DNA of 64,000 nt from an uncultured Acidobacteriota bacterium (GTDB taxonomy: Bacteria > Acidobacteriota > Terriglobia > Bryobacterales > Bryobacteraceae), in assembly GCA_902825945.1 (NCBI GenBank), contig CADECY010000017.1, forward strand, positions 1 through 64,000. Reading direction: 5' to 3'. The position numbers and the translations under genes were made by a program. Position 1 is the stretch's first letter. The number at the start of each line of letters is the position of its first letter. The notes under the pieces were generated by a model. That model saw only the letters and a program-made list of their open reading frames with translations. It was not told the origin of the DNA and did no database searches. Positions 26,406 to 36,831 of this stretch are shown here, in pieces.

Positions 26406-27633
26406 ACCAGCCATCGAGTTGATCTCGCAGCTTCCGCTGCCGGTCCGCGTGCGGCCCCGAGCGCGCTAAGTTTCGCATCTCGTGCGGATCACCGCGGAGA
26501 TCGTACAACTCCTCGTGGCCGCTGTGATCGTAGTAGCTGTACTTCCACTCGCGCGTCCGGATGGTCCGGATCGGATTCACCCACTTTTGCTTCGAGAAGT
26601 ACTCCAGCAGGACCCGGTCTGGAGACGGACCGCCCATCGCGAGGTCCCGTCCATCGACAGGCCCCGGCCACTCGGCACCCGCTAGCGAGGCGAGCGTTGG
26701 CGCAAGATCGGTCTGCCGCGCGAAATCGGAACGGTTTCCGCGCTTCATTCCCGGACCAGCGATCGTGAACGGAATCCGCAAGAGTTCGTCGTACATGAAC
26801 GGGCCCTTGTAGGGAAGCCCGTGTTCGCCCATCTGATCTCCATGATCGGTGGTGTAGGCCACCACCGTCTGATCGAGATCGCCCGCCGCGTCGAGCACGG
26901 TGCCAAGCAGTGCGTCGGTCTTCTCGACGAGACCGAGGTAGTAGGATCGGTACCGCAGCCAATCATCGGTGGTGAACTCGCGCGTGGCACGGCCTTGATC
27001 CTTGTCAATGAACTCGCGCTGTTCGGCGGGCTTGCCGGTCAGGTTCTCGAGTCCGGAACGCGGCGGGCGCACTCCGGGCCGGATCTCGACAGACTTCGGC
27101 GCACGGCCCCTCGGAATGTCGTAGACGTGGTGCGGATCGAACACCGACACCCAGCATAGCCACGGCTCATCGGACTTGCGCGAACGCATCCACTCCGCCG
27201 CCGCGCGCACTGTTTCCGGATCGTTCTCGCCGGAATGGAAGTGGCGGAAGCCACCCTTCTCGGGTCCGAGATGCCACTTGCCGAAGTATCCGGTCGAATA
27301 GCCGGCCCGAGTGAAGACGTCACCGATCGCGGGCGTGTCCGGGCGGAGCGCCTTGCCGAGCGAATTGCCGTCGATGTTGGTCATGACGCCGGCGCGATGT
27401 GGTTCGAGTCCGGTGATCAGCGACACGCGCGCTGGCGAGCACTGCGGCGTGTTGCAGTAGGCATGGGTGAAATTGGCTCCGCGCGAAAGAATGCGCCCGC
27501 GATGCGGCAGCCTCGCCGGACCCGGCAACAGCGCCGTTTCCTGGTCCGTCATGAACACGAGAACGTTCGGCCGGCGCGTTCCACGCGCCAGACCCGCCGA
27601 GGCGGCCGCGCCGAGGAACGCCCGCCGGTTCAC
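26374..27633 (-). CDS. Type I sulfatase (formylglycine-dependent), Tat-like signal
   Basis: A 419-residue sulfatase. The N-terminus MNRRAFLGAAASAGLA is a twin-arginine-type signal. The formylglycine site is C65-SPAR (CxPxR), so a cysteine-type sulfatase needing formylglycine-generating enzyme. Metal and active-site residues are visible in FMTDQE, GYFGKWHLG and TTDHGDQMGEHG. The start is GTG at 27633, sharing bases with the TGA of the upstream NHL gene. Likely substrates are sulfated polysaccharides, given the surrounding polymer-utilisation genes, but this is inference. The 3' end overlaps the plus-strand binding protein by 32 bases. Confidence 0.92.
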   Translation of the reverse strand: MNRRAFLGAAASAGLARGTRRPNVLVFMTDQETALLPGPARLPHRGRILSRGANFTHAYCNTPQCSPARVSLITGLEPHRAGVMTNIDGNSLGKALRPDTPAIGDVFTRAGYSTGYFGKWHLGPEKGGFRHFHSGENDPETVRAAAEWMRSRKSDEPWLCWVSVFDPHHVYDIPRGRAPKSVEIRPGVRPPRSGLENLTGKPAEQREFIDKDQGRATREFTTDDWLRYRSYYLGLVEKTDALLGTVLDAAGDLDQTVVAYTTDHGDQMGEHGLPYKGPFMYDELLRIPFTIAGPGMKRGNRSDFARQTDLAPTLASLAGAEWPGPVDGRDLAMGGPSPDRVLLEYFSKQKWVNPIRTIRTREWKYSYYDHSGHEELYDLRGDPHEMRNLARSGPHADRQRKLRDQLDGWFTRPASIRGA

Positions 27634-30395
27634 TGCGCTTCGTTCGGATTGGCGACCGGAATGGTGACGATGTTCGAGACGTAGACATCCTGCGCGATCG
27701 TCACCTGCGTTCGCGGATCGGTGGGAATGTCGGAGTTCAGCTCGAGGATGACTTCGTAGATACCGATCGCGCCCGGCTTCATGTTGGCCGAGAGGACGTT
27801 GGCCGTTTTGCCGCCCGCGAGTGACGACACGAATTCACGTGGGGTATTGTTCGAGTCGCCCCGAAAGGCGCGGCCGGTATCCTGCAACTGCCGCTGCTCA
27901 TCTGGGGTGACCAGGCCGAGTCCAGTAGCGTTCAGAATAATCGTCTGGCCAGGCAACGCCGGGTTCGCTTCCGTGATCGGACCCTCGTTGGCGCAGCAAA
28001 GCGCCGGCGTGGTGGCCGTCAGAATCACCTGTCCACCATCGTTGACTCGGCCTGAGTAGCGAAGGCCATCGCCTTCGGGTCCGCGCTTGCGTGCTCGAAG
28101 CCGGATACGGGTAAAGGCGGCGGCAGGCGAAGCCTGCACTTCCGGATCTTCGTTGATTTTCTCGATCAACCGGTCTCGAATCGTGGCGAGCGTATCGTCA
28201 GTCACGACGGTGTATTCGTATGCGCGGTCGGAGATGAACACGGTCGCTTTGTCCCCGGCTTGCACCGAACCATCGACCGAAACAGTGCCCGTCGCGAAGG
28301 CGCTGCCGTGGAACGCAATCGCGGGCCTCGGATCGGGAACGTTCTCGCCTTCCAACGCGAACACGCCTGGATTTTGTAGGATGATCGGGACGGAGACCGC
28401 GCTCGTAACCGAGATCGACCCATCAGCGCGCTGTGTTCGCACGAAGGCATTGAGGCTTTGTGAGTTCAGGATTTCGAAGGGCACCTGCGCGCGGATTTCC
28501 TGGGGCGAGACGCTGAACAAGGGCGCGCGCAAACCGTCGAAGTAGACCTGGACCCCACCCAGCGTCGTTGGCAGGACGGCCGCACCGGCCGGAGCCGAGG
28601 CGGTACCCTCGGAGAGATCGTCGCCGAAGATTGAAACAATCGTTCCGGGGGCGATCAGGGCGGCATCGCCGCCTCCAGCAAGCTTGGCGCCACTGGTGGT
28701 GGCCTGAATGGTAGCGCTTTCCGACGCCGATGCCGCGAGTTCGATGTCGTTGCCGGGCGCGCCCGCGATCTTCGCACTGAGGATGACCGCCAAGCGAGGC
28801 AGGTTCGGCGTCGCCAGCACGAGAGCATCGCCGCCGACCTCGGTCGTGTTGATCGCGTTGACAAGGGACTGAACCACCGTCTCGAACTTGTCGTCCTTCT
28901 TCTGCTTGTACTTGTATTCCTTCTTGTAGCTAAGCGCCTCGTTTTCGGAGTTGGGCAACGAGATCGTGATCGTGACCTCGTCATTCTCCTTGGGCGTTCC
29001 CGCAAAGCTCACCGAGCCAACCGCGAACACCGTTCGCGAGGCCGAATTACGCACCCCGGTATTCGGAACCTTCCGTTCTCCCAGCGTGAAGACCTGCACC
29101 CGGCGGTTGAAGGGATCGGAGGCATAGAGGTTCCGGCCATCCCACGCGAGTCCCAACGGAGTGCGGACCGCGCTCGACGCGGCCACGCCGCGGGGATCGG
29201 CGCTGTCGGAAATCAGGTTGAACGCAGGGGTGATCTGCCCGAGCACCGCGTCGGCCTTGGCGCCGCTCTGCGTAGGCAGGCGGTTGTAGACCAGGATGCG
29301 ATCGTTGCCGCCGTCGGCGATGAATAGGTAACGTCCATCGGAAAGCACGAAGCGCGGGAACTCCATCGTCGCTTCGCAGGACTGGGGAAAAAAGTCCGCG
29401 CCAGCGGCGTCCTTGCCGCTGGCGTCGCACAACTCCTTCGAATTGTTCGGTACGGCGGTGGTGAACGTCTTTTGTCCCAGCACGAGATCGGCTGGCTGCT
29501 GATTGCGAGAAGGAATCGAGTTCCACATCAGCACGCGATTGTGGCCGAGGTCGGCGACGAAAAACCGCTGGCCGTCGCTGGACACCGACACTGGCGTCAG
29601 CAGCGTGTTGTCCTTGGCGTCGAGTTCGGCCTTGGTCAGATCCACCTGGACGAAGGTCTCGAAGTTCGGCGCTCCCAGCACGACATCGGCGTTCTGATGA
29701 TTGTTGCGCGGGATCGAGTTCCAGATCAGCACGCGGTTGTTGTTGGTGTCGGCGACGAACAGGCGGCCATTCTGGATCCACACACCTTGCGGGCCGCGCA
29801 TGGAGTTCGCCGTGGGGATGTTGCCCCGGCCGTTGTTCACGAGATTGCGGGTGAAGTCAGGCTGGCCCAGCACGACATCGGCGGGCGTGTTGTTCGATTG
29901 CGGAATCGTGAACCAGATCAGTACGCGATTATTGTCGGTATCGGCGATAGCGAGAGCGGTACCGTCGGTGGCGATTCCCGTCGGGGTGCGCAGAGACTCG
30001 CGGGCGGGCGCGCGGAAGTCACCCTTGACGAAGTCGGTTTGGCCGAGGACGCTCGTGGCCTTCCCGCCGCAAACGTAGCAGATGCGGATGTCGTCCACTG
30101 TCTGCGGCCCCAACTCCGCCTCGGGCGCTGGCAATTGGCTCGACAGATTCCGGTAGACCATCACGCGGTGGTTCACCGGCGTGGCGCCGAGCTTGTTCGA
30201 ATCCACGACAAAAAGCGTGTCGTTCGCGTAGGCAATTCCGTGGGGGCCACCCAAGCGGTCTTGGGCGGTGCCGGGCTGCTGGGCCGTGAAATAAGGCTGG
30301 CCGATCATGAGGCGAGCAGCTTGTCCGGTGGTGAAAGTCAGCTCGGCCGGCCACACGGAAGTCGCGGCAAGTGTCAGAAAGGCAAGATACTTCAT
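27630..30395 (-). CDS. Secreted NHL-repeat protein with TIGR03437-type domain and two beta-rich inserts
   Basis: A 921-residue exported protein with signal MKYLAFLTLAATSVWPAE. The first half is an NHL-type propeller with repeats of the form ADVVLGQPDFTRN and DTNNNRVLIWNSIP. The middle carries the IPT/Ig-like TIGR03437 segment (LGGVQVYFDGLRAPLFSVSP, then IRAQVPFEIL), a Solibacter-type marker, and a closing segment (TVILNATGLGLV). Two related domains of about 100 residues are inserted before and after that segment, each with VSxxG, IxxxLxxxIN, RIRLRARKRGPEGDG or AVILSAKIAGAPGND. ATG 30395 gives the signal peptide; upstream in-frame starts do not. The function may be binding of an extracellular ligand; no catalytic motif seen. 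Confidence 0.82.
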   Translation of the reverse strand: MKYLAFLTLAATSVWPAELTFTTGQAARLMIGQPYFTAQQPGTAQDRLGGPHGIAYANDTLFVVDSNKLGATPVNHRVMVYRNLSSQLPAPEAELGPQTVDDIRICYVCGGKATSVLGQTDFVKGDFRAPARESLRTPTGIATDGTALAIADTDNNRVLIWFTIPQSNNTPADVVLGQPDFTRNLVNNGRGNIPTANSMRGPQGVWIQNGRLFVADTNNNRVLIWNSIPRNNHQNADVVLGAPNFETFVQVDLTKAELDAKDNTLLTPVSVSSDGQRFFVADLGHNRVLMWNSIPSRNQQPADLVLGQKTFTTAVPNNSKELCDASGKDAAGADFFPQSCEATMEFPRFVLSDGRYLFIADGGNDRILVYNRLPTQSGAKADAVLGQITPAFNLISDSADPRGVAASSAVRTPLGLAWDGRNLYASDPFNRRVQVFTLGERKVPNTGVRNSASRTVFAVGSVSFAGTPKENDEVTITISLPNSENEALSYKKEYKYKQKKDDKFETVVQSLVNAINTTEVGGDALVLATPNLPRLAVILSAKIAGAPGNDIELAASASESATIQATTSGAKLAGGGDAALIAPGTIVSIFGDDLSEGTASAPAGAAVLPTTLGGVQVYFDGLRAPLFSVSPQEIRAQVPFEILNSQSLNAFVRTQRADGSISVTSAVSVPIILQNPGVFALEGENVPDPRPAIAFHGSAFATGTVSVDGSVQAGDKATVFISDRAYEYTVVTDDTLATIRDRLIEKINEDPEVQASPAAAFTRIRLRARKRGPEGDGLRYSGRVNDGGQVILTATTPALCCANEGPITEANPALPGQTIILNATGLGLVTPDEQRQLQDTGRAFRGDSNNTPREFVSSLAGGKTANVLSANMKPGAIGIYEVILELNSDIPTDPRTQVTIAQDVYVSNIVTIPVANPNEAQ

Positions 30396-30536
30396 GTCTG
30401 AGCGAAGGTTTGGAGGGAAACGATCCTGAAGCGCCCGCGAAGAGAGGGCGGACAATCCTTAACAGTATACCAATGGTACCCGACGTGCCTTGGCATGCTA
30501 CGGTTTCAGGTGTGGCGGACCGCCACCCTGGAATTA

Positions 30537-31484
<948 letters not shown>

Positions 31485-31485
31485 C

Positions 31486-33552
31486 CTATCGAGCGGCGAA
31501 TCGCAATAGCGCAAGGTGCTGGCCTTTGGGCATTTCCACCATCCAGCGCCGCCCGAGGGCCTCGATATTCAATTGGACCGCCTGCCCATCGACCTCGGCT
31601 TCGCCCAGCGGCGGACGATCCAGGTAGGCGAAGGCGCGGGACGAGGACTGATAACCGATTTCCAGTACCGGCCCGTTTGCTTCGACCGATTGCAGCGTGC
31701 CCGCGAAGTCGAGTAGCCTCACCGCAGGGCCGGCGGCGCCTTGCTCGACGGCCCACGTCCCGGCTGGCAGCCACAAGTAGGATCCATCGGTGTACGGCCA
31801 AGGCTTCCCATTCACCGAGGCCGGTCCGTTCCACGGAATGCCGGTGAGAGCGCCGCAACGAATGCCGAGACGCGACCCGTTGACACCGCCCCGATCGAGT
31901 TGCTCCACGACAGCGGCGGACGCCGGCAGGAACGTCACGTCGGGCACGAGAATCGAGTTCTCGAAGTAGAGCGCAACCCGCGGGAACGACTTCGCCGCCG
32001 CATGTACCAGTTGGAAGAGTTCGACGCCGGTCTGCTGACGCGCGGGATAGACGTCCTGATAGCGCTCCACGACATTGATGTCGATCGCGAGCTTGTGCGG
32101 GCGCGGCGCGATCGGCTTGTACTTCGACGCGATATCGGGATACCGTTCGGACCCGAGGTGCCACAGGGTCGCGGGATCTTCGACCAGGAACGTGAAGTCG
32201 TGCCGGGTCGAGAGCGGAAGTAGCCGTGCCGCGTCGGCTCCGATGAGGTCGCGCATGTTGGTGTCGTACCGGTCATCGACATGCGTCAGCACGAGATCGA
32301 GGTGCGGCAGCCGCGAACGAAGCGCCGACAGTTCGCCGAGCCATTGCTCCTGCAACGACTTTGCCAGGCCTGCGCGATAGTCGAGGAACTTGCGGAGGAT
32401 CGTGATATCGGTCGCGGTCGCGGCTTGGTTTGGTTCGCTGAAAAGCGAATGCGGATCGATCCCATGAAGCTGCTCGAACTCGCGCCGCACGTTGTCGTTC
32501 ATCGGAGTGAATCGCGATGGATTCGCATAGCCCTCGAGCGATTCGAAGTAGAGCTCCGCCAAATTGACGCCGTCCCACGAGAAGCGGTCCATCATGCGCG
32601 CGAGCCCCTCCGAGACAGCCCGCGCGCAATCGGGATTGCGCAGGTTCATGAGACGGCGCCAATCGAGATGAGCATCCTGGAGCAGCGCCGTCTTCTCGCG
32701 CCACTCGGGATGATCGGCCCAGAACTTCTCCGACACGTGCGGCAACTCGATCCAGGAGTAGACGAGAATGCCCCGGCGATGGCAGGCCGCGATCAGGCGG
32801 CGCAGATAGTCGTCGCGGACCGGATCGGGTTCGAAATAGTGCCAAGCCGCGACGTGCAACGCGGCGATGCCCATCTCGCGCCAGCGGTTGGCGAAGTAAT
32901 CGAGATCCACGCGCAGACGATACGACGAATCGAAGAACGCCCACAGGTCCCTCGACCGGAGCGGCACGCGCAGCCCCATCGTTTCGAGGGCCTGTGGAAT
33001 GTACGGATATCGCTCATAGCCGGCCGTGCCGGGCTGCGAAGCAATCCAGAAAATCGAACCCGAGCCGTGCTCCACGCCCACGGCGAGCGGCGCGTTGGTC
33101 CACTTTTCGCGTGTGAACACGCGGGCATGGCCGGGTACCGTGAATACGCGTGTCTCGAGCGGCTTTTCCCAGACGAGCGGGAGTTTCGGATTGTGGGAAT
33201 CGACGATGCCGCGCACGGATACGGGCTTGGCATCCGAAGGCCGGATTCCGAACGATTTCGCGAGCGGAGAGTCTCCCTCGAGGATCAGGATCGAGCCCCG
33301 CTGCACGAGGTCACGGAAACGGTCGACCGCGCTCTGGTTCGCCGAGGCCGGAACCACGTACGCACAGGGATGCGCGGCGCAGGACGCTCCGCTGGCGCGT
33401 ATCAGTCCGATCGATTCGAGGATGTGCGGCCAAGCGCCCGGCTCGTCGGACGCGATCTGATAATGGTGAATCGCCGGACGCGCCGAAGGCTGGCCGGCGC
33501 GAGGCGCGGCCACCGCGAGCGCGGAGAGTGCGAAGATGCCGCTAGCGCGCAT
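31486..33552 (-). CDS. Secreted TIM-barrel glycoside-hydrolase-like protein
   Basis: A 688-residue protein with a short signal (MRASGIFALSALAVAAPRAG). Residues about 220-480 look like a TIM barrel of the GHL10/PgaB C-terminal type: FANRWREMGIAALHVAAWHY, AACHRRGILVYSWIELPH, RNPDCARAVSEGLARMMDRF, WDGVNLAELYFES, then HLDLVLTHVDDRYDTNMRDL. The acidic residues at strand ends (DGVNLAELYFE and THVDDRYD) are candidates for catalysis. N- and C-terminal parts are beta-rich and unassigned. Its start overlaps by 11 bases the stop of the TPR/barrel gene upstream, so the two products probably act together in the envelope. The closest known logic is PgaA-PgaB, but no synthase gene is in the window. Confidence 0.68.
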   Translation of the reverse strand: MRASGIFALSALAVAAPRAGQPSARPAIHHYQIASDEPGAWPHILESIGLIRASGASCAAHPCAYVVPASANQSAVDRFRDLVQRGSILILEGDSPLAKSFGIRPSDAKPVSVRGIVDSHNPKLPLVWEKPLETRVFTVPGHARVFTREKWTNAPLAVGVEHGSGSIFWIASQPGTAGYERYPYIPQALETMGLRVPLRSRDLWAFFDSSYRLRVDLDYFANRWREMGIAALHVAAWHYFEPDPVRDDYLRRLIAACHRRGILVYSWIELPHVSEKFWADHPEWREKTALLQDAHLDWRRLMNLRNPDCARAVSEGLARMMDRFSWDGVNLAELYFESLEGYANPSRFTPMNDNVRREFEQLHGIDPHSLFSEPNQAATATDITILRKFLDYRAGLAKSLQEQWLGELSALRSRLPHLDLVLTHVDDRYDTNMRDLIGADAARLLPLSTRHDFTFLVEDPATLWHLGSERYPDIASKYKPIAPRPHKLAIDINVVERYQDVYPARQQTGVELFQLVHAAAKSFPRVALYFENSILVPDVTFLPASAAVVEQLDRGGVNGSRLGIRCGALTGIPWNGPASVNGKPWPYTDGSYLWLPAGTWAVEQGAAGPAVRLLDFAGTLQSVEANGPVLEIGYQSSSRAFAYLDRPPLGEAEVDGQAVQLNIEALGRRWMVEMPKGQHLALLRFAAR

Positions 33553-35476
33553 ACCTGACTCCGGCGCGGAAATCCGTGTAGTTCGGGCGGCGCGGATTTC
33601 CGGCGTTCACCAGATGCGCGCCGCGCACGAGGTCCACCGAGAATTGCCGCCACTTCACGCCAGGCCCGGTTTCGGCGAAATTCGCCCAGTATTGGCGCGC
33701 GGTGTCGGCGGTTAGGTTGACGTTCCAGTAGATACGAAGATCGTCGGCGAGCACGCGCCCGAACTTGTTCTGGGTGTACAGCAGCCCCGCCTTGCCGAAT
33801 CGGGAGATGTAGACGAGGTCGTCGTGATGTTCGAAATAGTCGCGCCCTCCCTTCTTCATCGAGTAGGAGATCCCGGCGCGATAGTCGGACCGGATGCGGC
33901 CCGGCTGATCGTTCCGGCGGATGTAGCTGATCGCCGCGCCGGCTTCGGCCCAGGCGAACGCACCCTTGTAGGGGCGGCTCGCGATGCCCAGTGCCGGAAT
34001 CACCGCCGTTTCCGAAAGATAGTGCGAGTACGGCACGCGGACCTGTTGGCGCAAGTCGCCGATGAAGCGGATCGACATGTACGGGCGGATCGGCGATCCT
34101 GGCAGGTTCATCTCCAGCTTGCCTTGCGCATAGGCGAATACGTTCGCCCAGCGCGACGAGAAGAACGGAAGGGCCCAGAACGAAGCACGCAGCCGCGCGA
34201 ACTGGGGCGACAGATTCCGCCAGGAGCGCGTGGCTTCGGCGGCGATCTCCGGGTCCGGCGCATTGCGTGCGGCGGCGAACCATTCGAGCGCCGCCCGGTC
34301 GTTCTTCAACATGTTTTCGGCACGGGCCAGCTTGAGGATCACGTTGAAATCGCCTGGATCGTGCTCGTGCGCGATCGTGAGATAGCGGAGCGCGTCCTTG
34401 AGATATCCCGCGTCGAACGACTTGTCCGCCATCGCGAGGGCCTCGGCGAACAGATCGCGGCGCGACGCATCGGGGCGCCGCCGCAGGCGCTTCGGCAACT
34501 CGAGCGCCTCCAGCACGCGGTCGGTGAGGTCATCTTCGGCGCCCGCGTCGAGCACGCGTTGCAGGTGCGGCAGCGCATTCTCGCGGTCGCGCCGCTGCAA
34601 CTTCAGGAATCCGAGTTGGGCATGTGAGAGCAGATCGTCCTCTCGCCGCGCCACCACGGCTTCGAACTGCGTCTCCGCCTGCCGCTGTTCCTTCATTTCG
34701 AGAAGCAGGTAGGCGAGTTCACGGCGCAACTCGGCGTTGTTCGGATCCAGTTCCACGGCGAGCTTGAACTCGTAGACAAACGGGTATCGCGACGGCAGTA
34801 GCGCGCGGGCAGCCTCCGCCCAACGTGCCTGCCCCCCGCGAGACGCCGCCAGCAACGCCGCGACCGAGTGCTCCGTCCGGTCGAGGTGTTGATAAGCGCG
34901 TCCGAGGTCCAGCAGGATCTTGCGCTCCGTCTGCTTGATCCGCCAGGCTTCGGCCAGGTTCCGGGCGGCGAGCGCCCAGTCGTTCCGTTCCTCCGCCAGC
35001 CGTGCGAGTTCGCAGCGCGCGCTGTAGTTATCGGGCTCGCGTTCGACCACCTGGGTCCATCGCGCGATGCCCTCCGCCAACGGGCCGTCGATATTGCGGA
35101 ACGCCTGAATGGCGGTCATGCGCGCGGCCTCGGGCCCAGTGTTCCGGACGCGATCGAAAAGCAAGCGAGCCTCCCTCCGCTCGCCTGTTTCGTAAGCCAG
35201 GAACGCCTGCTCGAGCAGGCTGTCGAAATCGCGTGGATCGCGCCGCGCGGCTTCGGCGAAATGATCGCGAGCTGCGGTGGTATCGCCCGTCTTCAACAGG
35301 GTGTAGGCAAGATCCTTGCGGATGTCGTTGCGGTGCGGCGAGATCGCCAGGCCAGCGCGGAAGAGCGCAATGGCTGCGTCATAGTCGCGCGTGCGGAGCG
35401 CCGTATACGCCTGATCGAACGTTGCGTAGGCCGGGTCGGCGGCCGAAGACAGCAAAAGCGCCAGAACGGAAAACAT
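33542..35476 (-). CDS. TPR protein with C-terminal outer-membrane beta-barrel
   Basis: A 644-residue exported protein. After a signal (MFSVLALLLSSAADPAYA) come about ten TPR-like helix pairs (for example DYDAAIALFRAGLAISPHRN, NAELRRELAYLLLEMKEQRQ) to about residue 420. The last 190 residues alternate in polarity with many tyrosines and arginines (RPYMSIRFIGDLRQQVRVPY, GAFAWAEAGAAISYI, TDFRAGVRYAR) and resemble the C-terminal domain of NfrA-type phage-receptor/exopolysaccharide proteins. TPR plus barrel is the architecture of PgaA, PelB and BcsC exporters. Barrel length is short for a full 16-strand pore. Overlaps the next gene by 11 bases. Confidence 0.75.
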   Translation of the reverse strand: MFSVLALLLSSAADPAYATFDQAYTALRTRDYDAAIALFRAGLAISPHRNDIRKDLAYTLLKTGDTTAARDHFAEAARRDPRDFDSLLEQAFLAYETGERREARLLFDRVRNTGPEAARMTAIQAFRNIDGPLAEGIARWTQVVEREPDNYSARCELARLAEERNDWALAARNLAEAWRIKQTERKILLDLGRAYQHLDRTEHSVAALLAASRGGQARWAEAARALLPSRYPFVYEFKLAVELDPNNAELRRELAYLLLEMKEQRQAETQFEAVVARREDDLLSHAQLGFLKLQRRDRENALPHLQRVLDAGAEDDLTDRVLEALELPKRLRRRPDASRRDLFAEALAMADKSFDAGYLKDALRYLTIAHEHDPGDFNVILKLARAENMLKNDRAALEWFAAARNAPDPEIAAEATRSWRNLSPQFARLRASFWALPFFSSRWANVFAYAQGKLEMNLPGSPIRPYMSIRFIGDLRQQVRVPYSHYLSETAVIPALGIASRPYKGAFAWAEAGAAISYIRRNDQPGRIRSDYRAGISYSMKKGGRDYFEHHDDLVYISRFGKAGLLYTQNKFGRVLADDLRIYWNVNLTADTARQYWANFAETGPGVKWRQFSVDLVRGAHLVNAGNPRRPNYTDFRAGVRYAR

Positions 35477-35550
35477 TGGCTACATCTAAGTAGTAGGTTT
35501 CCAACCGGAAAATTCTCACTGTCACCCCAAATTTTTCTGTCGCACGCCCG

Positions 35551-36831
35551 TTAGACAATTCCGCGGAATATTTCGGACCCGGGGAATCGCAGCACGCCCC
35601 GCGCCTCGAGTTCGAGCAGCCGATTGTACTTGGCCAGGCGTTCCGAACGCGTCACCGAGCCCACCTTGATCTGGCCCATGCCGGAGGCCACGGCCAAGTC
35701 GGAGAGGAACGGATCCTCGGTATCGCCGGAGCGCGCCGAAACCACCGCCCGGAACCCGGCCTGACGAGCCATGTCCACGACGGCAAACGTCTCGGTGAGC
35801 GTGCCGATCTGGTTCATCTTCACGAGCACGGCGTTGCCCGCCCGTTCTTCGATCCCCCGGCGGACTCGGGCGGGATCGGTGGTGAAGAAGTCGTCGCCCA
35901 CCAGTTGCGCTCGTGTGCCGAGTCGCTCGGTGAGACCCTTCCAGCCGGACCAGTCGTCTTCGTGCAATCCATCCTCGATACTGATTACCGGATAGCGCGC
36001 CATCCAGCTTTCGAGGAGCCCGGTCATCTCTTCGGAGCCGAGCGCGCGGCCCTCGGTGGTCAAGTGATAGCGGCCGTCGCGGTGGAAATGAGACGATGCC
36101 ACGTCGATCGCGATCGCTACCTGATCGCGCGGGTGGAACCCCGCTGTTTCGATCGCTTCGGTGAGCAGCGCGAGCGCCTCCTCGTTTGACCGCAATGCCG
36201 GGCCCCATCCGCCCTCGTCCGCGACTCCTGTCAGCGTGTAGCCGCGGCGCTGAACCAGTTCACCCGCCGCCGTATGGATCGCCACCGCGGCATGCAGCGC
36301 TTCGGCACACGTGTCGAAACCATGCGGAATCGCGAGGAAATCCTGGAATTCGATGTTGTGCCCCGCGTGGAGTCCGCCGGAGAAGATGTTGATCATCGGT
36401 ACGGGCAATATCGCTGCCCGCCCCGCGCCGAGCGTCTTCCAGAGCGGCTCGCCGCGCGAGATCGACACCGCGCGGGCCACCGCGCACGAAACGCCGAGAA
36501 TCGCGTTCGCGCCGGCGCGGCTCTTGGACGCGGTTCCGTCAGCGGCGATCAGCCGGCCGTCGAGGTCCTTCTGGTCTTCCGCCGCGCATCCTGCGACAGA
36601 GGGAAGGAGCAGCGCACGCACGTTCGACACAGCCGCGCGAACGCCTCTTCCGCGATATCGTGCCGCGTCGCCATCGCGTAACTCCACGGCTTCGTGGCTG
36701 CCCGTCGAGGCTCCCGATGGAACCTGCGCCGTGGCGCGGACTCCGTTTGACAACTCGGCTTCCACTGCGAGCGTGGGGCGCCCGCGTGAATCGAGAATCT
36801 CGTAGGCGAACAGACCGTTAATGGTAAGCAT
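35551..36831 (-). CDS. eno: Divergent enolase (phosphopyruvate hydratase family)
   Basis: A 426-residue enolase-superfamily member close to the normal length. It retains DSRGRPT, PSGASTGSHEA, ADEGGWGP (general acid region), VISIEDGL, QLVGDDFF, VKMNQIGTLTET (catalytic lysine) and GQIKVGSVTRSERLAKYN. It departs from housekeeping enolases at the substrate loop: the SHRSGETED motif reads SARSGDTED, with alanine for the phosphate-contacting histidine, and the NGGxHA loop is SGGLHAGHN. So it may be a paralogue with weaker or altered activity. The start overlaps the stop of an APH-type kinase by 14 bases, an unusual partner for a glycolytic enzyme. The symbol reflects family, not proven function. 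Confidence 0.82.
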   Translation of the reverse strand: MLTINGLFAYEILDSRGRPTLAVEAELSNGVRATAQVPSGASTGSHEAVELRDGDAARYRGRGVRAAVSNVRALLLPSVAGCAAEDQKDLDGRLIAADGTASKSRAGANAILGVSCAVARAVSISRGEPLWKTLGAGRAAILPVPMINIFSGGLHAGHNIEFQDFLAIPHGFDTCAEALHAAVAIHTAAGELVQRRGYTLTGVADEGGWGPALRSNEEALALLTEAIETAGFHPRDQVAIAIDVASSHFHRDGRYHLTTEGRALGSEEMTGLLESWMARYPVISIEDGLHEDDWSGWKGLTERLGTRAQLVGDDFFTTDPARVRRGIEERAGNAVLVKMNQIGTLTETFAVVDMARQAGFRAVVSARSGDTEDPFLSDLAVASGMGQIKVGSVTRSERLAKYNRLLELEARGVLRFPGSEIFRGIV

